In this document: piece by piece, positions 1 through 8,277 of the stretch
Position numbering within the stretch: the first letter of the stretch is position 1
How the letters are laid out: each line of letters starts with the position of its first letter
From: DASWZN01 sp036404435
GTDB lineage: Bacteria > Acidobacteriota > Terriglobia > Bryobacterales > Bryobacteraceae
NCBI GenBank assembly: GCA_036404435.1
Contig: DASWZN010000043.1
Coordinates: 1 to 64,000, forward strand
Direction: 5' to 3'
DNA length: 64,000 nt
Program-made: the position numbers and the translations under genes
The notes under the pieces: model-generated
What the model saw: only the letters and a program-made list of their open reading frames with translations
Told to the model about the DNA's origin: nothing
Database searches by the model: none

Positions 1-230
1 GGGCGGGTTGCTCTCCAGCAGAGCCCGCTTGCGCTTCCCCTGCCAGGTTCACTCTGCCACAGAGGCCCTCGTTCGCCCAGGAAATTCCAGCGAACGGCAA
101 CTGTTGAAATCCCGCGTGTCTCAAAAAAGGGCTCACCCCAACGCAGTCCACGTTGGGCGGTTCATCACAATTCATCGTTTTCTACACCCTCGTGGATTTC
201 CGCACCGCTGCCGGGCGATCATGAATCCAG

Positions 231-1043
231 ATGACTTCGAATGAGACAGCCGATGCCGTTTGGAGCGACGTCCAGGCTATACGGGCCCAGGCCCCGCTGG
301 TGCACAATATCACCAACTACGTCGTCATGAACGTCACGGCGAACGCGCTGCTGGCCCTCGGCGCTTCGCCCGTCATGGCCCACGCCGAGGACGAGGTCGA
401 GGAAATGGCCGGAATCGCGCGGGCCTTGGTCCTCAACATCGGCACCCTCAGCCCGCCCTGGATCGAAGCCATGGTGAAGGCCGGGCGAGTCGCCACTCGG
501 AACGGCCGCCCCATCATTCTCGATCCGGTCGGCGCCGGCGCCACCCGCTTCCGCACGGTCGCCGCCCAACGCCTCCTGCGCGACGCCCCGCCCGCGGTCA
601 TCCGCGGCAACGCCTCCGAAATCCGCGCCCTCTACACCGCCGAGCAGGAAACCAAGGGCGTCGACAGCACCCACGGGTCCGAGGACGCGCTCGACGCCGC
701 CCAGGCGCTCGCGAGACACTACGACTGCGCCGTCAGCGTGAGCGGCTCGACCGACCTCATCGTCTCCGCGAGCGCCGTCATCCTCGTCTCGAACGGCCAT
801 CCGCTGATGCCACGCGTCACCGGCCTGGGCTGCACCGCCACCGCCCTCACCGGAGCCTTCGCCGCCGTCAACCCTTCTCCGCTGCGAGCCGCCGCTCACG
901 CCATGGCCGTCATGGGCATCGCCGGAGAGATCGCCGCCACGCGCTCCGCCGGCCCCGGGACCTTCCAGGTCTGTTTTCTCGACGCGCTTTACCTCCTCCA
1001 GGAGTCCGACATCCGCACGCGCCTCAAGATGGAGGAGGCATGA
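231..1043 (+). CDS. thiM: Hydroxyethylthiazole kinase
   Basis: This cytoplasmic enzyme phosphorylates 4-methyl-5-(2-hydroxyethyl)thiazole, the salvage entry of the thiazole half of thiamine. The 270-residue length is normal for ThiM. Visible family signatures are the N-terminal LVHNITNYVVMN segment with GASPVMAHAEDE, the IILDPVGAGATRF nucleotide-binding stretch, IRGNASEI, and GLGCTATAL, which carries the conserved active-site cysteine. The ATG at 231 is the only start that keeps the N-terminal helix ahead of the HNITN motif. The stop overlaps the thiE start as ATGA, so the two are translationally coupled. No TPP riboswitch could be recognised in the 230 bases upstream. Confidence 0.95.
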   Translation: MTSNETADAVWSDVQAIRAQAPLVHNITNYVVMNVTANALLALGASPVMAHAEDEVEEMAGIARALVLNIGTLSPPWIEAMVKAGRVATRNGRPIILDPVGAGATRFRTVAAQRLLRDAPPAVIRGNASEIRALYTAEQETKGVDSTHGSEDALDAAQALARHYDCAVSVSGSTDLIVSASAVILVSNGHPLMPRVTGLGCTATALTGAFAAVNPSPLRAAAHAMAVMGIAGEIAATRSAGPGTFQVCFLDALYLLQESDIRTRLKMEEA

Positions 1044-1678
1044 GACCGCGCGACTGGAGCCTGTACCTGGTCACCGACCGCCGCCTTTCCGCCCCACGCT
1101 CGTTCGAGGACGTTGTTCGCGCCGCCCTGCGCGGCGGAGTCACCGCCGTTCAGCTCCGCGAGAAGGAATGCGCCACCCGGGAGTTCGTTGACCTCGCCCG
1201 CGCGCTCAAAGCGATCCTGGCGCCCGCCGGCGTCCCGCTCGTCGTCAACGACCGCATAGACGTCGCACTCGCCGCCTGCGCCGACGGCGTCCACATCGGC
1301 CAGTCCGACATGGAGTACTGCGACGCGCGCCGCCTGCTGGGGCCGGACGCCATCATCGGCCTCTCGGTCGAAACGCAGGAGCAGGCCGAACGCGCCGCCT
1401 CCCTCGATGTCGATTATCTGGGAGTCGGCCCCATCTTCCTCACGCCGACCAAGACGGACGCCGCACCCGCGTGGGGCGTCGCAAGACTCGCTGCGCTCCG
1501 CCGCGCATCGCGGCACGTGTTGGTGGCGATCGGCGGAGTTAATCGCCAGAACGCCGAAGCCGTGATTCGGGCCGGCGCGGATGGCATCGCCGTCGTCTCC
1601 GCCATCTGCGCGCCTCCCGATCCGGAGCGGGCTGCCCGGGAGTTGCGCGCGGTAATCAGTGCTTCGCGGTCCGCTTGA
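1040..1678 (+). CDS. thiE: Thiamine-phosphate synthase
   Basis: ThiE joins hydroxymethylpyrimidine pyrophosphate to thiazole phosphate, giving thiamine phosphate. The 212-residue TIM barrel shows YLVTDRR at the start, VQLREKE (pyrophosphate-binding strand), VVNDRIDVALA followed by DGVHIGQ, the GPIFLTPTK loop, and AIGGVNRQNA near the C-terminus. The ATG at 1040 overlaps the thiM stop and has a GGAGGAGG ribosome site inside thiM just upstream. An in-frame extension upstream is only the GC-rich shadow of thiM. The last 23 bases overlap the end of the convergent propeller gene. Confidence 0.96.
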   Translation: MRPRDWSLYLVTDRRLSAPRSFEDVVRAALRGGVTAVQLREKECATREFVDLARALKAILAPAGVPLVVNDRIDVALAACADGVHIGQSDMEYCDARRLLGPDAIIGLSVETQEQAERAASLDVDYLGVGPIFLTPTKTDAAPAWGVARLAALRRASRHVLVAIGGVNRQNAEAVIRAGADGIAVVSAICAPPDPERAARELRAVISASRSA

Positions 1679-2672
1679 CCGGCGCGGCCGGCGCGCACCG
1701 GCACGGCTCCACGTTGGCGGTGGCGCCCGCTGCCACCAGAGTCTGCGCGTGCGTCGCCGGATCGACCAGCAGCAACTGCGACACCCACTCCTGCACCTTG
1801 CCCACCGGCCGTAGCTCGCGCGGCGACGCCAGCAGCACCGCGCCCGCCGCCTTCCCCGGCGCGAACAGCGCCGATTGGCCCGGTCCCACGAACGTCCACT
1901 TGCCGGTGGCGATCTCCAGCACCCAGAAGTCCGACTGCGGGGACGTGCTGCTGTGGTTCGCGCCCACGGTCGCCACCAGCAGGCGCGTGCCATCGGGCGA
2001 AAAGTCCGCCACCGCGGGCGGCGTCGTCCGCTGAGCGAACTCGGCGTGCGCTGCCTCGACCCCGGCCGGCAGGTTCAGGACACGAACCGTCTGTCCCGCC
2101 ACGCACACCAGCCTGCGTCCGTCCGGCGACCACACCGGGCCCGAGCATTTCTCGATCGTGCGCCCTCGCGCGCCGCCCGGCTCCATCATGGTTACCGACC
2201 CCATCTGCGTCTCGACCGCAAGGCTGCGCGCATCGGGCGCCAGCGCCGCGCCCGCACCGCTCGCAAGCTTTGTCAGCCGGCCATCCCAGCGATACAGCCC
2301 CCCGTCTGTTGTGAAGAACGCGCGGCCCTCGGTTCCTCCGAGCAGGCTCACGATGCCGCCGCCGACCCGCACGGCAAGCTTCTCGCCCCGTGTGCGCGGG
2401 TCGAACCACCACAGCTCGGTGTTGCTCTCGTCTCCGAAAGCCCCGGAGAGAAACCAGATCCGCGCCCCATCCGACGAGCAGGCCGGCGCGGCGTGCCGCC
2501 TCGCGCTGCGGCTCAACTGGACGATCTGCCGGGAGCCGGTGTCGAGCGTCCAGATCTGCCCATAACTGCGCCCCGCGCCCGTGTACACGCGCCGTCCGAA
2601 TGCCACGTCCGCCGGGTAGCACGGCGTCGTGAGGAGCGCCACAAACACAAACAGCCAAAGACGTTTCAGCAT
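1656..2672 (-). CDS. Secreted TolB-like beta-propeller protein
   Basis: This 338-residue protein starts with a clear signal peptide (MLKRLWLFVFVALLTTPCYPA). It then shows several repeats of the PD40/WD40-like type, with short 'PACSSDGARIWFLSG', 'PVWSPDGRRLVCVAG' and 'ADFSPDGTRLLVATV' motifs, each an SPDG turn between beta strands. It is probably an exported six- or seven-bladed propeller. Acidobacteria carry many such proteins of unknown partner. The C-terminus has a short PCRCAPAAP stretch and a basic tail. It converges on thiE with a 23-base overlap. The gene upstream on the same strand (start 3290) ends 3 bases before this start, so the two form an operon. No specific function can be given. 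Confidence 0.75.
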   Translation of the reverse strand: MLKRLWLFVFVALLTTPCYPADVAFGRRVYTGAGRSYGQIWTLDTGSRQIVQLSRSARRHAAPACSSDGARIWFLSGAFGDESNTELWWFDPRTRGEKLAVRVGGGIVSLLGGTEGRAFFTTDGGLYRWDGRLTKLASGAGAALAPDARSLAVETQMGSVTMMEPGGARGRTIEKCSGPVWSPDGRRLVCVAGQTVRVLNLPAGVEAAHAEFAQRTTPPAVADFSPDGTRLLVATVGANHSSTSPQSDFWVLEIATGKWTFVGPGQSALFAPGKAAGAVLLASPRELRPVGKVQEWVSQLLLVDPATHAQTLVAAGATANVEPCRCAPAAPVKRTAKH

Positions 2673-2675
2673 GGA

Positions 2676-3290
2676 TTACCGCAATGCTCCATCGTACTCG
2701 TCCCTCAGGCTGCGCGCCAGACCTTCCACGTTGTGCAGATACGTCAGGCTCGTCTGGACGTGTTGCTTCCACTCCCCCAGCGCGCGCGGGCTCGAGTTGT
2801 CGGGATCTTCGGATGGCACCGCAGCGACGATCGTCTCGCCCAGGCGGTCCTGGAGCGCGTCGAATTTGCGCTGCTTGTCGTAGATGCCGGCGTAGCTCTG
2901 AACGTCCCGGTACGGCATGTAGGCCACCGCCCCGGCGGCTTGCGCCGTGCCCCAGCTTGTGCCGCTCAGCAGAGCGAAGTAGCAACTGAAGTCGAGCTTG
3001 TGATGCCCCTTTGCCCGGTGCGCCCGCAGGTCTTCGATGAACTGGATCGCCCCTTCTTCGTTCTTCCTCAAATCGGGCGCTCCGGCCAGGAACTTGCCGA
3101 TCTCCCGCTTGTTGTCGAGAATCTCCTGCCGCAGGTTCTCCTTCGCCTCGCTCACCAGCGACCGATGGTGCGACCACTCGATCGCGCCCTCGAGCGAAAG
3201 CGCGATCAGAATCCCGACCGTGATCGTCAGGAGCTGCAACAGGAAGTCTTTGACCGTGTGGATCGGCTTCTCGGGCGGATGGATTTCCAT
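2676..3290 (-). CDS. Membrane-anchored protein of unknown function
   Basis: Not recognised. From the ATG at 3290 the product has 204 residues. A short N-terminus (MEIHPPEKPIHTVKDF) leads into one hydrophobic segment, FLLQLLTITVGILIALSLEG, at about residues 15-35. A charged, helical soluble part follows, rich in Arg, Lys and Glu. Proteins with this 'HTVKDFLLQLLTITVGILIALSLEG' architecture are common in acidobacteria and proteobacteria near signalling or transport genes, but their role is unknown. An in-frame start further upstream (3350) would add 20 low-quality residues and was not preferred. It is probably co-transcribed with the propeller gene that follows after 3 bases. Confidence 0.65.
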   Translation of the reverse strand: MEIHPPEKPIHTVKDFLLQLLTITVGILIALSLEGAIEWSHHRSLVSEAKENLRQEILDNKREIGKFLAGAPDLRKNEEGAIQFIEDLRAHRAKGHHKLDFSCYFALLSGTSWGTAQAAGAVAYMPYRDVQSYAGIYDKQRKFDALQDRLGETIVAAVPSEDPDNSSPRALGEWKQHVQTSLTYLHNVEGLARSLRDEYDGALR

Positions 3291-3416
3291 GGACGGTAGT
3301 CTACCGCACCAGCATCTCCGCCAGCGCGCGTCCTTCGGAGCAGCTCGCATACTACCGGTCTGCGTCGGATCATCGTTCAGCCCTCAGAATAGCAGCGGTA
3401 AAATGAGGACACTTGC

Positions 3417-4523
3417 ATGGGGCGGGCTGGGAACTTGGGAAGCTGGTTGGCGGTGGCAGTGCTGTCCGCTGGTGCGCCACCCGTAGCACGCCCGCCGGGG
3501 CTGCCGCCTGCCGCCATCCGGCAAATCGGCCGCACCGTCACGGCGCGGATGCTGCGCGCGAAGATCCCCGGCATTACCGTGGCGGTCGGCGTACACACGC
3601 ACCTGGCCTGGGTGCAGAGCTTCGGAACGGCCGACCTCGAGAACTCCGTGCCGGCCACCCCCGAAACCGTCTACCGCATCGGCTCCATCTCGAAACCGAT
3701 CACCGCAGTGGCCGTGATGCAGCTCGCCGAGCGCGGCAAACTCGACCTGGACGCGCCCATTCAGCAGTACGTCCCCTCGTTCCCCGCCAAGCCGTGGCCG
3801 ATCACCGCGCGCCAGCTTCTGGCCCACCTCAGCGGCATCCGCCACTACCGGACGGAGCAGGAGACCGAGAGCACGCAGCACTACGCCAATCTCCTCGATC
3901 CCCTGAAGGCTTTCGCGTCCGAGCCGCTCCAGTTCGAGCCGGGCACCGGCTACAGCTACAGCACCTACGGATACGACCTGCTGGGAGCCGCGGTCGAGGC
4001 GGCTTCGGGCACGCAGTTCCTCGAGTACCTGCGCGCGGACGTATTCGGTCCGGCGGGGATGGAGCACACCGGCGCGGACGACGTATTCCGGATCGTCCCC
4101 CACCGCGCTCACGGTTATCGCCGCACACTCGACGGTCGCATCGAGAACTGCGCGCTCGTGGACACCAGCAACAAGATTCCCGGCGGCGGACTGCTTTCGA
4201 CCGGCGGCGACCTGATCCAGTTTGCCGGTGCCCTGGAACGCGGCGAGCTGGTGAAGCCCGCCACGCGCGACCGCATGTTCGCGCCGCAGATCACCCGCGA
4301 TGGCCGGCCCGTGCCTTACGGACTGGGCTGGGCCCTCGTGGACCTGGACGGAAGGCGCTGGATCCTCCATCCCGGCATGCAGCAAGGGGCGTCGTCCTGC
4401 CTGCTGGTATCCCCGGCCGGCGGCTTCTCGGTCGCCGTATTGGCCAACCTCGAAGCAGTGGACCTTGAGCCGCTGACCGTCCGTATCGCCGAAATCCTGC
4501 TCGACTCGGGGCAAGCCCTATAA
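3417..4523 (+). CDS. Serine beta-lactamase-like hydrolase (class C/PBP fold)
   Basis: This 368-residue protein belongs to the beta-lactamase/transpeptidase-like superfamily (Pfam Beta-lactamase). The catalytic SxxK motif is SISK at about residue 93, within YRIGSISKPITAVAVMQL. The second motif is the YSYSTYGYD region, where a Tyr-x-Asn is usual. The third-motif region is HPGMQQGASS. A weak N-terminal hydrophobic segment suggests export. Members act as esterases, DD-peptidases or D-amino-acid peptidases, and the substrate cannot be read from sequence. The downstream CPBP protease starts 7 bases after the stop. A real beta-lactamase function is possible but not supported in particular. Confidence 0.85.
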   Translation: MGRAGNLGSWLAVAVLSAGAPPVARPPGLPPAAIRQIGRTVTARMLRAKIPGITVAVGVHTHLAWVQSFGTADLENSVPATPETVYRIGSISKPITAVAVMQLAERGKLDLDAPIQQYVPSFPAKPWPITARQLLAHLSGIRHYRTEQETESTQHYANLLDPLKAFASEPLQFEPGTGYSYSTYGYDLLGAAVEAASGTQFLEYLRADVFGPAGMEHTGADDVFRIVPHRAHGYRRTLDGRIENCALVDTSNKIPGGGLLSTGGDLIQFAGALERGELVKPATRDRMFAPQITRDGRPVPYGLGWALVDLDGRRWILHPGMQQGASSCLLVSPAGGFSVAVLANLEAVDLEPLTVRIAEILLDSGQAL

Positions 4524-4530
4524 TGTTCGA

Positions 4531-5421
4531 GTGAAGCTCCTCGACTCCCGCCACCTTATCGTTCTCCTCAAGGTCATGGTGTTCGTGTTCCTCGGGCTGG
4601 CGGGCGAGGTCCTGTTCGGGCAGCTCTTCTGGCAGTTGATGGAGCCCCGCATCTTCCTGGTCGCCGCGCTTTCGGTGTTCGCTGCGGCCGCGGTGGCGAA
4701 CGCGCTGGCCATGCGCATCTGGGAACGTGGCAGCCTGCTCGATATCGGCTTCGCCTGGAACTCAGCCGCCGTGCGCAATCTGCTGGTGGGACTGGGAGGC
4801 GGCATCGTCTCGGCGATCGTCGTGATCTTCGGCCCGGTTCTCGAAGGCGCGGCGGACGTTGTGAAGACCGGTCCGCCGATCGAGGTGGGCAGCGTGGTGT
4901 TCATGCTCGTGGTGCTGGTCTTCGGCGCCATCGGCGAGGAGATGCTCTTTCACGGCTATGGCTTCCAGGTGCTTATGGGAGCGCTGGGCCCGGTGGCCAC
5001 CATTCTGCCGGTGAGCGTGGTGTTCGCGTGGGCGCACGCCGGCAACTTGAACGTCAGCCCTCTGGCATTGGTGAACACGGGGCTATGGGGGCTGGTGTTC
5101 GGATTCGCGTTCTGGCGCAGCGGCGACCTGTGGCTTCCCATCGGAGTGCATCTGGGCTGGAACTGGACACTGCCGCTCAGTGGAGCCAACCTCAGCGGCT
5201 TTACAATGAATGTGACGGGCTACGCGGTCCGCTGGCGCGCCGGAACCGAGCGCTGGAGTGGCGGAGCTTACGGCCCGGAGGCGAGTGTGGTGAACACCGG
5301 GGTGCTGGTCGTCCTGTTCCTGTGGTTGATCCTGAAGGCCCCCGTCAGGCGACAAACGCCGTTTCTTCTTCGGGAGCGGTGGGACGATATCGGATGGCCG
5401 GAATCGCCGTCCGGGGAGTAA
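4531..5421 (+). CDS. CPBP-family intramembrane metalloprotease
   Basis: This is a 296-residue multi-pass membrane protein of the CPBP/ABI family (Rce1-like). The three conserved metal-site motifs are visible: GEEMLFHGYGFQ (EE plus the following Arg/Gly region), FAWAHAGN and GVHLGWNW. At least seven hydrophobic segments are present. Family members are glutamate-type intramembrane proteases, some linked to bacteriocin immunity or signal-peptide handling, but the substrate here is unknown. The start is a GTG at 4531; a nearby ATG is out of frame. The gene follows the hydrolase by 7 bases and precedes the next gene by 3 bases, so a rightward operon from 3417 to 6222 is likely. Confidence 0.9.
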   Translation: MKLLDSRHLIVLLKVMVFVFLGLAGEVLFGQLFWQLMEPRIFLVAALSVFAAAAVANALAMRIWERGSLLDIGFAWNSAAVRNLLVGLGGGIVSAIVVIFGPVLEGAADVVKTGPPIEVGSVVFMLVVLVFGAIGEEMLFHGYGFQVLMGALGPVATILPVSVVFAWAHAGNLNVSPLALVNTGLWGLVFGFAFWRSGDLWLPIGVHLGWNWTLPLSGANLSGFTMNVTGYAVRWRAGTERWSGGAYGPEASVVNTGVLVVLFLWLILKAPVRRQTPFLLRERWDDIGWPESPSGE

Positions 5422-5424
5422 CCG

Positions 5425-6222
5425 ATGCGCCATTCGCTGCCGCTGGTCCTCTTCTCGATCGCTTCCGTCTGCGCGGTCCAGGCCGCCGCGGAAAAGCTCA
5501 GCGAACAGGAGCGCATCGAACTGATCCGGGGGTTGTCTTCCGAGTACGCCAAGGCGAAGGTCGAGCTTCCGCGTTCAAAGCAGGCGCTGGCCGTCGACAC
5601 CAAAGGGGCCTACGACAGGAATACCTGGGCGGAGGCTGCCCACCAATACGGTCCGTGCGCGCGCGTCGGCGACATGGTACAATTGACCGCCGTCGACATC
5701 CAGAGCGACCGCATCGTCTTCGCGATCAACGGCGGCTTCAACGCCGGCAAAGCGAGGTGGTTCAACCACGTCTCGGTCGGCATGGGGGGCTCTACCTCGC
5801 CCGTCTCGCAGCCCTCGAATTCGAACGCCCCGGCGGGGACTTCCATTGTCCTGATGTTCAACGCGCCACTGCCCTCACTCAAACCCGAGGAGATCAAGAA
5901 GATGCTCTCCACGGTCCTGGACTTCGAAAAGCGCTCCGCCACACAGACCTTTTTCGAAAGCCTGCCGCCGGAGATGCAGCAGGCGGTGAAGGACAAGCGG
6001 GTGGTGGTGGGCATGAACCGGGATGAGGTCCTGGCCGCCGTCGGCAAGCCGGTGCGGAAGGTCCGCGATCTTCAGGACGGCGACGAGACCGAGGACTGGA
6101 TCTACGGAACGGCGCCGGGCAAGATCACCTTCGTCACGTTCAAAGACGCCAAGGTGATCAAGGTGCGCGAAGATTACGCGGGCCTGGGGACCGAAGCTCC
6201 ACGGCTGGAGCCGCCGCGGTAA
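5425..6222 (+). CDS. Exported protein with BamE/SmpA-like C-terminal domain
   Basis: This 265-residue protein has a signal peptide ending near AVQAAAEK. The middle region has no family I can name. The last 70 residues (VVVGMNRDEVLAAVGKP, then a DETEDWIYG strand and a TFKDAKVIKV strand) look like the small BamE/SmpA/OmlA fold: a 'GMxxxEVxxxxGxP' helix followed by strands ending in a Trp-x-Tyr. That domain often sits in outer-membrane assembly or lipoprotein contexts. Here there is no lipobox, so the protein is probably periplasmic. It is the last gene of the 3417-6222 run and converges on the next gene with 7 bases between stops. Confidence 0.7.
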   Translation: MRHSLPLVLFSIASVCAVQAAAEKLSEQERIELIRGLSSEYAKAKVELPRSKQALAVDTKGAYDRNTWAEAAHQYGPCARVGDMVQLTAVDIQSDRIVFAINGGFNAGKARWFNHVSVGMGGSTSPVSQPSNSNAPAGTSIVLMFNAPLPSLKPEEIKKMLSTVLDFEKRSATQTFFESLPPEMQQAVKDKRVVVGMNRDEVLAAVGKPVRKVRDLQDGDETEDWIYGTAPGKITFVTFKDAKVIKVREDYAGLGTEAPRLEPPR

Positions 6223-6229
6223 GGGCGCG

Positions 6230-6757
6230 CTATTGGCTGTTCGAGTTGGCGGCCGCCGATGGCGCCGTCAACTTCTGCACGTCGCTCACCATCCTGGTCA
6301 GAGCCTGGTCGAAGTTCTTGTCTCGGTTTCCCTGCAAAAGGGCCTTTTCCACCTGCTCCGTCAGCGCCCACAGCTTGGTGTGCGACTTCGGGTCGCGGAT
6401 CACCAGTCGAAACTGGGCATCCCAATACGCGGTCTCTGCGCGCTGCACCCATCCTGGGCGGACGGTAAACCGAATCTCGAACAGCAGGTCTGCGTCGGAG
6501 GGAGCGCCCACGAGTTCGTAGTGTCCCGAGGCTTTCATGGCTGCATAGAAACTGTTGTACGCGCGGTCCGGCTCTCCGCTAAAGGGCGCGTCGGGATACG
6601 ATCCTCCATCGGCGCCGGCGTTGACGACAAAAACTCTCTTTGCCGTGAGGATCTGGGCCGGCACCGGCGCCGGAGGCGCCTGCTTCGGCTGCCCGGCTGC
6701 AAGAACTGAAACCAGCAACAAGGGCATCGCGAGGCTGGGGCAAAGGACGACTTTCAT
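6230..6757 (-). CDS. Exported protein of unknown function
   Basis: This 175-residue protein has an N-terminal signal peptide (cleavage near VLAAGQP), then a Pro-rich spacer. A compact alpha/beta domain follows, with a 'RVFVVNAGADGG' strand, an 'AYNSFYAAMKASGHYELV' helix-strand, and a 'DADLLFEIRF...FRLVIRDPKSH' pair. The segment order resembles small periplasmic proteins found widely in Acidobacteriota, but I cannot name the family. It is monocistronic and transcribed leftward, 56 bases from mscL on the same strand. No catalytic motif is visible. Confidence 0.7.
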   Translation of the reverse strand: MKVVLCPSLAMPLLLVSVLAAGQPKQAPPAPVPAQILTAKRVFVVNAGADGGSYPDAPFSGEPDRAYNSFYAAMKASGHYELVGAPSDADLLFEIRFTVRPGWVQRAETAYWDAQFRLVIRDPKSHTKLWALTEQVEKALLQGNRDKNFDQALTRMVSDVQKLTAPSAAANSNSQ

Positions 6758-6813
6758 ATAAGAACCTCCGATTGTCAGACGCCAAAGGCCGCGGGAATGT
6801 TACGCCGGCGGTC

Positions 6814-7221
6814 CTATTGCACCAGCACCGATGTGCAATGCGCGCAACGCCTGGCGCCGATCGGAATCTCGCTCATGCATTCCGGGCACTTCTCGGTGGT
6901 CGGCGCGGGCGGCGCCTCCTTCGGCTTCATCCGCTCCGTGACCGCCTTCATGGGAACGACGATCACGAAATAGACCACGGTCGCCACGAGCAGAAATGCC
7001 ACCACGGCGTTGATGAACTCGCCGTACAGAAACTTGCTGTTGTTGACCGCGAACGCCAGACCCGAAAAATCGGGTTTGCCGACGATAGCCGCGATCAAAG
7101 GCGTCAGCAGGTCCCTCACGAATGCCGAGACCACCGTCCCAAACGCCCCACCGATCACCACCGCCACGGCCAGATCGATGACATTGCCCCTGAGCAGGAA
7201 ATCCTTGAACCCCTTCAGCAT
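6814..7221 (-). CDS. mscL: Large-conductance mechanosensitive channel MscL with C-terminal zinc ribbon
   Basis: MscL is the pentameric inner-membrane emergency valve that opens under membrane tension during hypo-osmotic shock. The N-terminal helix (MLKGFKDFLLRGNVIDLAVAV) and TM1 with VIGGAFGTVVSAFV match the family closely. TM2 covers about residues 68-92 (EFINAVVAFLLVATVVYFVIV). The 135-residue length is typical. The C-terminal tail carries C112-x2-C115 and C126-x2-C129, a short zinc-ribbon-like knuckle in place of the usual charged cytoplasmic bundle. This tail variant is known in a subset of MscL proteins. The gene stands alone on the minus strand, 69 bases from the ddl stop. Confidence 0.96.
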   Translation of the reverse strand: MLKGFKDFLLRGNVIDLAVAVVIGGAFGTVVSAFVRDLLTPLIAAIVGKPDFSGLAFAVNNSKFLYGEFINAVVAFLLVATVVYFVIVVPMKAVTERMKPKEAPPAPTTEKCPECMSEIPIGARRCAHCTSVLVQ

Positions 7222-7290
7222 GAGCCGCCTCCCCCACTGGGATTCTAGCCGATGCGCGCGCCGCGAGTCTAGCGGCCCCTTGTGGCCATC

Positions 7291-8277
7291 CTACCGGCTG
7301 AATTTCGTGGCTTTTCGCGCGGCGTGCCGCGCCAGCGCCAGTTCGATCAGCCGGTCGATAAGCGCGGAGTAGGAAAGACCGGCCGCCTCCCACATCTTGG
7401 GATACATGCTGATGGAGGTGAACCCCGGAATCGTGTTGATCTCGTTGATGTACACCCGCGAGGTGGCGGATTCCAGAAGAAAATCGACGCGCGCCATCCC
7501 CTCGCACTCGACGGCGCGGTAGCACTCCACCGCGAGCCGCCGCACCTTCTCCGCCGTTTCACGCGGCAGATCGGCGGGTACCACCGTGCCGGCCTGGTCG
7601 AGGAGGTACTTGTCCTCGTAGTCGTAGAACTCGCGCGAGGGAAGGATCTCGCAGGGAACAGCGGCTTCCGGGACCTCGTTGCCGAGCACCGAGCACTCGA
7701 TCTCGCGGCCCACGATTGCGCGCTCCACCACGATCTTCCGGTCGTACTCGGCCGCGAGGCGCAGGGCTGTCTCGAGCTCCTCGCGATTGCGCGCCTTCGA
7801 GATCCCCACGGACGACCCCAGGTTCGCCGGCTTGACGAAGACCGGGTAGGCCAGCTCGCGCTCGACACTCTCGGCCGACAGGCCGTCGCGCGTGAGGATG
7901 ACGCATTCGACTACCGGAAGACCGCGCTCGCGGCACAGGCGCTTCGTCACTTCCTTGTCCATCGCCACCGCCGAAGCCAGCACGCCAGCGCCCACGTAGG
8001 CCAGGCCGGCCAGTTCGAGCAGCCCTTGCACCGTGCCGTCCTCGCCGAAAGTGCCGTGGAGCACCGGAAACACCACGTCGATGCCGGGGTTGGCGCCCGG
8101 CTCCGGCAGGATCGGCCGTGGATCCCAGCGGCCGTCCGGCGTGATGAAGATCCTGCCGACTTCGTAACGGGCCGGGTTCATCGCGGCAATGATGGACTCG
8201 GCGGAACGGACGGAGACCTCATGCTCGCCGCTCCTGCCGCCGTACAGCACCGCTACCCGGATCTTGCCATCGCTCAT
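7291..8277 (-). CDS. ddl: D-alanine--D-alanine ligase
   Basis: Ddl makes the D-Ala-D-Ala dipeptide for peptidoglycan precursors using ATP. The 328-residue ATP-grasp protein shows the N-terminal VAVLYGGRSGEHEVS motif, PVLHGTFGEDG, the FVKPANLGSSVGISKA ATP-grasp strand, DYEDKYL, and the C-terminal INEINTIPGFTSISMYPKMW motif that binds magnesium and substrate. The start at 8277 (MSDGKIRVAVLYGG) overlaps the arginase stop as ATGA. It is the last gene of the leftward operon 12241-7291, which mixes cell-wall, translation and amino-acid functions. Confidence 0.96.
   Translation of the reverse strand: MSDGKIRVAVLYGGRSGEHEVSVRSAESIIAAMNPARYEVGRIFITPDGRWDPRPILPEPGANPGIDVVFPVLHGTFGEDGTVQGLLELAGLAYVGAGVLASAVAMDKEVTKRLCRERGLPVVECVILTRDGLSAESVERELAYPVFVKPANLGSSVGISKARNREELETALRLAAEYDRKIVVERAIVGREIECSVLGNEVPEAAVPCEILPSREFYDYEDKYLLDQAGTVVPADLPRETAEKVRRLAVECYRAVECEGMARVDFLLESATSRVYINEINTIPGFTSISMYPKMWEAAGLSYSALIDRLIELALARHAARKATKFSR

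Noticed and set aside
1..230. TPP riboswitch before thiM
   Set aside because: I looked for the conserved CTGAGA and ACCTGATCTGG-type segments and found neither, so I do not call one.
260..1040. 472-codon frame covering thiM in another phase
   Set aside because: Only its last 212 codons (thiE) match a protein family. The rest is a GC-rich shadow with Arg/Pro-rich nonsense.
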